This document shows positions 31,630 through 34,298 of a DNA stretch of 34,298 nt, one piece after another (positions within the stretch are counted from its first letter, which is position 1; the number at the start of each line of letters is the position of its first letter). The notes beneath the pieces are model-generated. The model did no database searches, was not told the DNA's origin, and saw nothing but the letters and a program-made list of their open reading frames with translations. This stretch comes from Candidatus Hestiella sp. Lineage in GTDB: Archaea > Thermoproteota > Thermoprotei_A > Sulfolobales > Acidilobaceae. The stretch lies in the NCBI GenBank assembly GCA_015522625.1, contig WALX01000085.1, positions 1 through 34,298 of the forward strand. The letters are read 5' to 3'. Both the position numbers and the translations under genes were made by a program.

Positions 31630-32268
31630 TTGAGAGGGATATTTATAGCTTTTGAGGGCATTGACGGTAGCGGTATAACCACGCACAGCAGGCTGGTTAC
31701 TGAGAAGCTAAAAAGAGCGGGGATGAAAGCTGTCTACACGAAGGAGCCGACAGACAGCGATATAGGCAAGTTAATAAAGTCTATGATATATAAAGAAAGG
31801 GTAGATACCAGGCTCCTAGCGTTGCTCTTCGCAACGGACAGGCTGTACCATGTGCTATATGGCGATGGGAGGAATGAGGGCATATTAAAGCTACTGGAGA
31901 AGGGCTTCATTGTCATTTGCGATAGGTATAAATACAGTAGCTTCGCATATCAAGGAATATATCAGCCAGAAGAGTGGATTCGTCAAATAAATTGGTTTGC
32001 TCCAAACGCTGATATTGTAGTGTATTTAGAGGTACCTATAGAGGTGGTCATGGAAAGGATTGGGAAGAGGGAAAAGCGGAGCGTTTTTGAGGAAAAGGCG
32101 TTTTTAAAAGAGGTAAAAAAGAGGTTCAGATACGTGCTGAAGAGGGCGGAAAAGGAAGGGACAAGGGCCGTGATAGTAAATGAACTTGAAAGTAACAAAA
32201 GAAATATAGAAAGGGACAAAAACGTTAAGGATGGCAATGACGAGGTATTAGAAAAGATGATAAGATGA
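31630..32268 (+). CDS. Thymidylate kinase-like protein with altered Walker A
   Basis: 212 aa from TTG 31630, preceded by GGAG six bases upstream; the longer version from TTG 31618 would hide that site. FIAFEGIDGSGITTHSRL is the P-loop region; the invariant Walker A lysine is isoleucine (codon ATA at 31675). Other dTMP kinase signatures are present: TKEPTDSDIG (substrate-binding), LFATDRLYHV and CDRYKYSSFAYQG (DRY motif). The C-terminal 40 residues are charged and may be an extension. It phosphorylates dTMP to dTDP if active; loss of the lysine makes that uncertain. It is divergent from the Nramp gene. Confidence 0.75.
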   Translation: MRGIFIAFEGIDGSGITTHSRLVTEKLKRAGMKAVYTKEPTDSDIGKLIKSMIYKERVDTRLLALLFATDRLYHVLYGDGRNEGILKLLEKGFIVICDRYKYSSFAYQGIYQPEEWIRQINWFAPNADIVVYLEVPIEVVMERIGKREKRSVFEEKAFLKEVKKRFRYVLKRAEKEGTRAVIVNELESNKRNIERDKNVKDGNDEVLEKMIR

Positions 32269-32286
32269 TTTGTATGCAATGCGATA

Positions 32287-32297
32287 AGATTATATAT
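32287..32297 (+). promoter_or_regulatory. TATA box for the small membrane protein operon
   Basis: GATTATATATC, with GGGAG then TTG 32344 downstream; transcription expected from about 32320. Confidence 0.5.
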
Positions 32298-32343
32298 CTC
32301 TGGCTCTAATAACCTAAAATGTAAAGCAAGAGAGGGAGATGGT

Positions 32344-32640
32344 TTGAATAAGGATAAATCGACTGGTGCTTTATTGCTTGCGGCCTCGATAGTTATAATT
32401 GTTGTGTATCTGCTTTTGCTTTGGTATCCGCCATGGGCCTCCGTAGCATCCCTGTTTTTACTAAAATTAACAGGTAGTGTGGCCATAGTAGCTGTGTTTG
32501 CAGTGATAGGATGGATAGGTTATACTTTGGCAACAACGCCCCCACCAAAGCCCATTGAGGAGATTGAAAAAGAACTTGAAAAGGAATTAAAAGAGATAGA
32601 GCAAAGCGAAAATGAAAACAGTGGTATGCAACAAAAATAA
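32344..32640 (+). CDS. Small membrane protein with two helices
   Basis: 98 aa. Two predicted membrane helices (LLLAASIVIIVVYLLLLWY and SVAIVAVFAVIGWIGYTLA) joined by a short loop, a proline-rich segment TPPPKP, and a cytoplasmic acidic coiled coil (IEEIEKELEKELKEIEQ). TTG start at 32344 after GGGAG. Its end is 18 bases before the DsbA-like gene, so they are probably one operon. Not recognised as a named family; a membrane partner for the neighbouring redox protein is a possible role. Confidence 0.65.
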   Translation: MNKDKSTGALLLAASIVIIVVYLLLLWYPPWASVASLFLLKLTGSVAIVAVFAVIGWIGYTLATTPPPKPIEEIEKELEKELKEIEQSENENSGMQQK

Positions 32641-32658
32641 TTTTTTGGGCGTAATGGA

Positions 32659-33426
32659 ATGAATAAATGGTACGCTGTTACCATAGTAGTTGTTGTGTTG
32701 GCAATTGCTGTATCGGCAGGAATAATGCAATATGGGCACAAGAAAGGAGGTGTTTATTCAGCAACTTCCGTAAAGCCCTCCATTCCCCCTAATACAACAG
32801 AAGAAAAAATAACTTTTGCAACGCTCCTGTCTTATAAGAACTCTTATTTAATGCCAGGCATTGGGAACGATAGCTCGAAGTACTATATAATAATAGCCTA
32901 CGATCCAGAATGCCCTTATTGCGCGGTAGAGTTAAACAGCACGCTCCCTTACTTCTACTCTATAGCTGAAAAAGGTTATGCTAGGGTGGAGTTTGTGGGC
33001 ATACCTGTCCATCCATATTCGTTAGAGATGATTGCCATTTTAGACCTTATCTATCAAAAATACGGTTTTCAGAAGTACTACCTAGTATTAGATAAGTCTT
33101 ACGCACAGTACGTTAGCAGCATCTATACATATTTTAAAAATGAAAGTCTAGGATTATGGGCTACCCCTCCAAAGCCTCCAACCCCCTCTACGCTCTATAG
33201 TATCATGAAGAAGTATAACCTTACAATAAATACAAGCGAAATTAATTCTACAGTAAAAGGCCTGTATCCAATAATTGCTACTTCATATCAGCTTGGGATA
33301 CAGGCAGTACCAACTTTAATTGTGTATAATGCATATACAAGCTCAACGGTACTTGAAATCGTCGGTATGAAGAAAGAAAGTGTTATAGAATCTGAAATAA
33401 ATTCTATAATTAATGGAGTAAAATAA
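32659..33426 (+). CDS. DsbA-like thiol-disulfide oxidoreductase, membrane-anchored
   Basis: 255 aa. An N-terminal membrane anchor (TIVVVVLAIAVSAGIM) exports a thioredoxin fold: YYIIIAYDPECPYCAVE, with the CPYC active site (C85, C88), and IQAVPTLIVYNAY, with the cis-proline loop AVPT. The helical insert between them matches DsbA/DsbG-type proteins. Several N-x-S/T sequons indicate an outward-facing protein. It would form or isomerise disulfides in secreted proteins. ATG 32659. The next gene begins one base after its stop. Confidence 0.82.
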   Translation: MNKWYAVTIVVVVLAIAVSAGIMQYGHKKGGVYSATSVKPSIPPNTTEEKITFATLLSYKNSYLMPGIGNDSSKYYIIIAYDPECPYCAVELNSTLPYFYSIAEKGYARVEFVGIPVHPYSLEMIAILDLIYQKYGFQKYYLVLDKSYAQYVSSIYTYFKNESLGLWATPPKPPTPSTLYSIMKKYNLTINTSEINSTVKGLYPIIATSYQLGIQAVPTLIVYNAYTSSTVLEIVGMKKESVIESEINSIINGVK

Positions 33427-33427
33427 G

Positions 33428-33880
33428 ATGAAGGTATATAGGTTTAAGTTTCCATTAGATGACATATACGTTTCTATCATAGAGAAATTTGGTATAGATA
33501 ATACTATGTTATCGCAGATATCTAAGCTCAACCAGCCAAGGAGCCTTATATTTAGTGTTAATAAAGGTGAGGATCCTTGTTTGTTAGCCTTTATCTATTT
33601 CTATGTTATGGAAGATTATGACCTTGAAGAAGCAAGGTTAAGCAATGCTTCTCTCAGGGCATTATTATATTTGACAGGATCAAGGCAGGTATCAGAAGCG
33701 TTAGAAAAGGCAAAACATTTTGATTCTATAGGAATAGTTTCTAATGGAGTCGAACATTTTTATAAAGCTCTTAGTTCACTGGGGCTCTATGAAAGCACAT
33801 TCAAAGAAGAGGTCATTGATTGCGATATGGATAAAATTGCCAGAGTAACACGCTTCAGATTGTTTAAAACGCATATCTAA
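33428..33880 (+). CDS. Cgi121-like KEOPS subunit (tentative)
   Basis: 150 aa. The middle segment NASLRALLYLTGSRQVSEAL, followed by EKAKHFDSIGIVS, resembles the Cgi121 signature EILLYLSG-x-RQI-x-x-A. In the KEOPS complex Cgi121 binds tRNA and helps make t6A37. The rest is weakly conserved by eye. ATG 33428 is one base after the stop of the DsbA-like gene, so the two are translationally coupled. Other KEOPS subunits are not in the window. Confidence 0.5.
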   Translation: MKVYRFKFPLDDIYVSIIEKFGIDNTMLSQISKLNQPRSLIFSVNKGEDPCLLAFIYFYVMEDYDLEEARLSNASLRALLYLTGSRQVSEALEKAKHFDSIGIVSNGVEHFYKALSSLGLYESTFKEEVIDCDMDKIARVTRFRLFKTHI

Positions 33881-33914
33881 TGTATTATTAACGGTTGCAC
33901 TTTCAAAAGGTGTT

Positions 33915-34020
33915 GGTTTAAGTAACTTTATTTCCAATCCATTGTGAGTTCCCTCAAGATGCGTTGCACTTCTACTCACGTTTTACTGCATTGAGGCTAT
34001 GGAAACCTCGGGGCAGAAAC
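33915..34020 (+). repeat. Possible decayed fourth copy (D) of the structured element
   Basis: Parts align loosely with the 3' half of copies B and C: TTTAAGTAACTTTATTTCC against the segment before the third hairpin, GTGAGTTCCCTCAAGATGCG against GTGGAACTCCCTAAGGTGTG, and ACCTCGGGGCAGAAAC against ACCTAGGTAGAAAC. No promoter or complete helix set remains. Immediately upstream of copy C. Confidence 0.3.
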
Positions 34021-34030
34021 ATTTTTAATT

Positions 34031-34262
34031 ATTAAAGAAAATTTATATAGGCTGTTGACAGTCAAGGCAATTATTTGAGTGGCTATGGGAGCAATGCTTC
34101 AAGCCCCTCAAAAAATAACGGAGATGTGATACCTTTTCATTGGCCTCAAATGCTATTTATAACCTCATAGGGTTAATAAATCTCTTTGAGCGAGGTGGAA
34201 CTCCCTAAGGTGTGGCCATGAGCTTATATAAGATGATTGGAACGAATACCTAGGTAGAAACG
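34031..34262 (+). ncRNA. Structured repeat element, full copy C
   Basis: TATA-like TTTATATA (34042-34049) lies about 28 bases before the first helix. Same helices as copy B with compensatory changes: GAGTGGCT (34077-34084) with AGCCCCTC (34102-34109); GGAGC-AAT-GCTTC (34088-34100); CTCATAGGG (34064+100) region 34164-34172 with CTCTTTGAG (34182-34190); CCTAAGGT (34204-34211) with ACCTAGG (34248-34254). The second hairpin of copy B is not clearly kept. TTATATAA is at 34224-34231. As in copy B, the element ends directly at a GTG start codon. Confidence 0.6.
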
Positions 34263-34298
34263 GTGAACAAAATATCCATTACACCTATGGGACGCTTC
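34263..34298 (+). CDS. Start of a gene running off the right edge
   Basis: GTG 34263 begins MNKISITPMGRF, open to the window edge. Its placement relative to copy C (end of element, TATA 39 bases upstream) is the same as that of the dehydrogenase-like gene relative to copy B, which is the main reason to call it. Too short to identify. Confidence 0.4.
   Translation, partial: MNKISITPMGRF

Noticed and set aside
31983-32486. 167-aa minus-strand frame opposite tmk and the small membrane protein
   Set aside because: It spans two real genes and their promoter on the other strand, and its translation is a Ser/Leu/Phe-rich shadow.
33881-34030. A tRNA-like gene after the Cgi121-like gene
   Set aside because: Short complementary stretches are present, but no cloverleaf with acceptor and T arms can be built.
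17397-34262. CRISPR array as the explanation for the repeated sequence
   Set aside because: The copies are kilobases apart, long and internally structured, with no regular spacers and no cas genes in the window.

Overview
The window reads as chromosomal DNA of a thermophilic crenarchaeote (Thermoproteota). The evidence is a tRNA-Asp with a canonical archaeal bulge-helix-bulge intron, A-type ATP synthase subunits, archaeal RIO1, aIF1A, NMD3 and Pno1-type KH genes, an archaeal class II GAPDH/PGK pair, a ThermoDBP-like protein, GGTG-type Shine-Dalgarno sites with many GTG and TTG starts, and TATA boxes placed for leaderless transcripts. The DNA is AT-rich by eye. The order within the phylum cannot be fixed from this window.

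Layout. 1-4718 (minus): partial ileS preceded by a small unknown gene, a TRAM-domain radical-SAM protein and a TtuA/Ncs6 tRNA thiolase (tRNA charging and modification), then a macro-domain protein and a NifX-like protein. 4872-7255 (plus): an ABC importer of the nitrate/sulfonate/anion type (ATPase plus fused double permease) without a nearby binding protein. 7310-8971 (minus): a ThermoDBP-like ssDNA-binding protein and a threonine-synthase-like pseudoenzyme with a C-terminal winged helix. 9101-9193: tRNA-Asp. 9264-10657 (minus): ATP synthase C and H-like subunits. 10777-11813 (plus): a cupin and a family-4 uracil-DNA glycosylase. 11971-14903: a membrane-anchored extracellular Lon-like protease divergent from winged-helix and HTH regulators, sharing one central TATA box. 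15115-16287: a CPA2 antiporter. 16288-16900: a decayed, gene-free stretch. 16901-19761: small genes and a secreted GH15-like glycosidase. 19905-22875: glycine decarboxylase subunits gcvPA and gcvPB behind a closed-stem leader. 22901-28828 (minus): gap and pgk, an MBL-fold hydrolase, and a ribosome-biogenesis/initiation cluster (KH, RIO1, aIF1A, NMD3). 29254-33880: a 3-hydroxyisobutyrate-dehydrogenase-like enzyme, a divergent Nramp transporter facing tmk across a DtxR/MntR-like operator, a DsbA-like thioredoxin-fold protein and a Cgi121-like protein.

The most unusual signal is a repeated, structured element on the plus strand: two full copies (about 29008-29253 and 34031-34262), one truncated copy (17397-17490) and perhaps a decayed fourth (33915-34020). 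Each of the first three has an upstream TATA box placed so that transcription would start at or near the first helix. The two full copies keep the same helices with compensatory changes, carry a second TATA box (TTATATAA), and both end exactly at a GTG start codon. This looks like an uncharacterised RNA, or a mobile leader/promoter cassette. Other notable points are a 31-bp tandem duplication that doubled the pgk ribosome-binding site and start codon, a threonine-synthase homologue without its PLP lysine, a thymidylate kinase without the Walker A lysine, and a symmetric bidirectional promoter.
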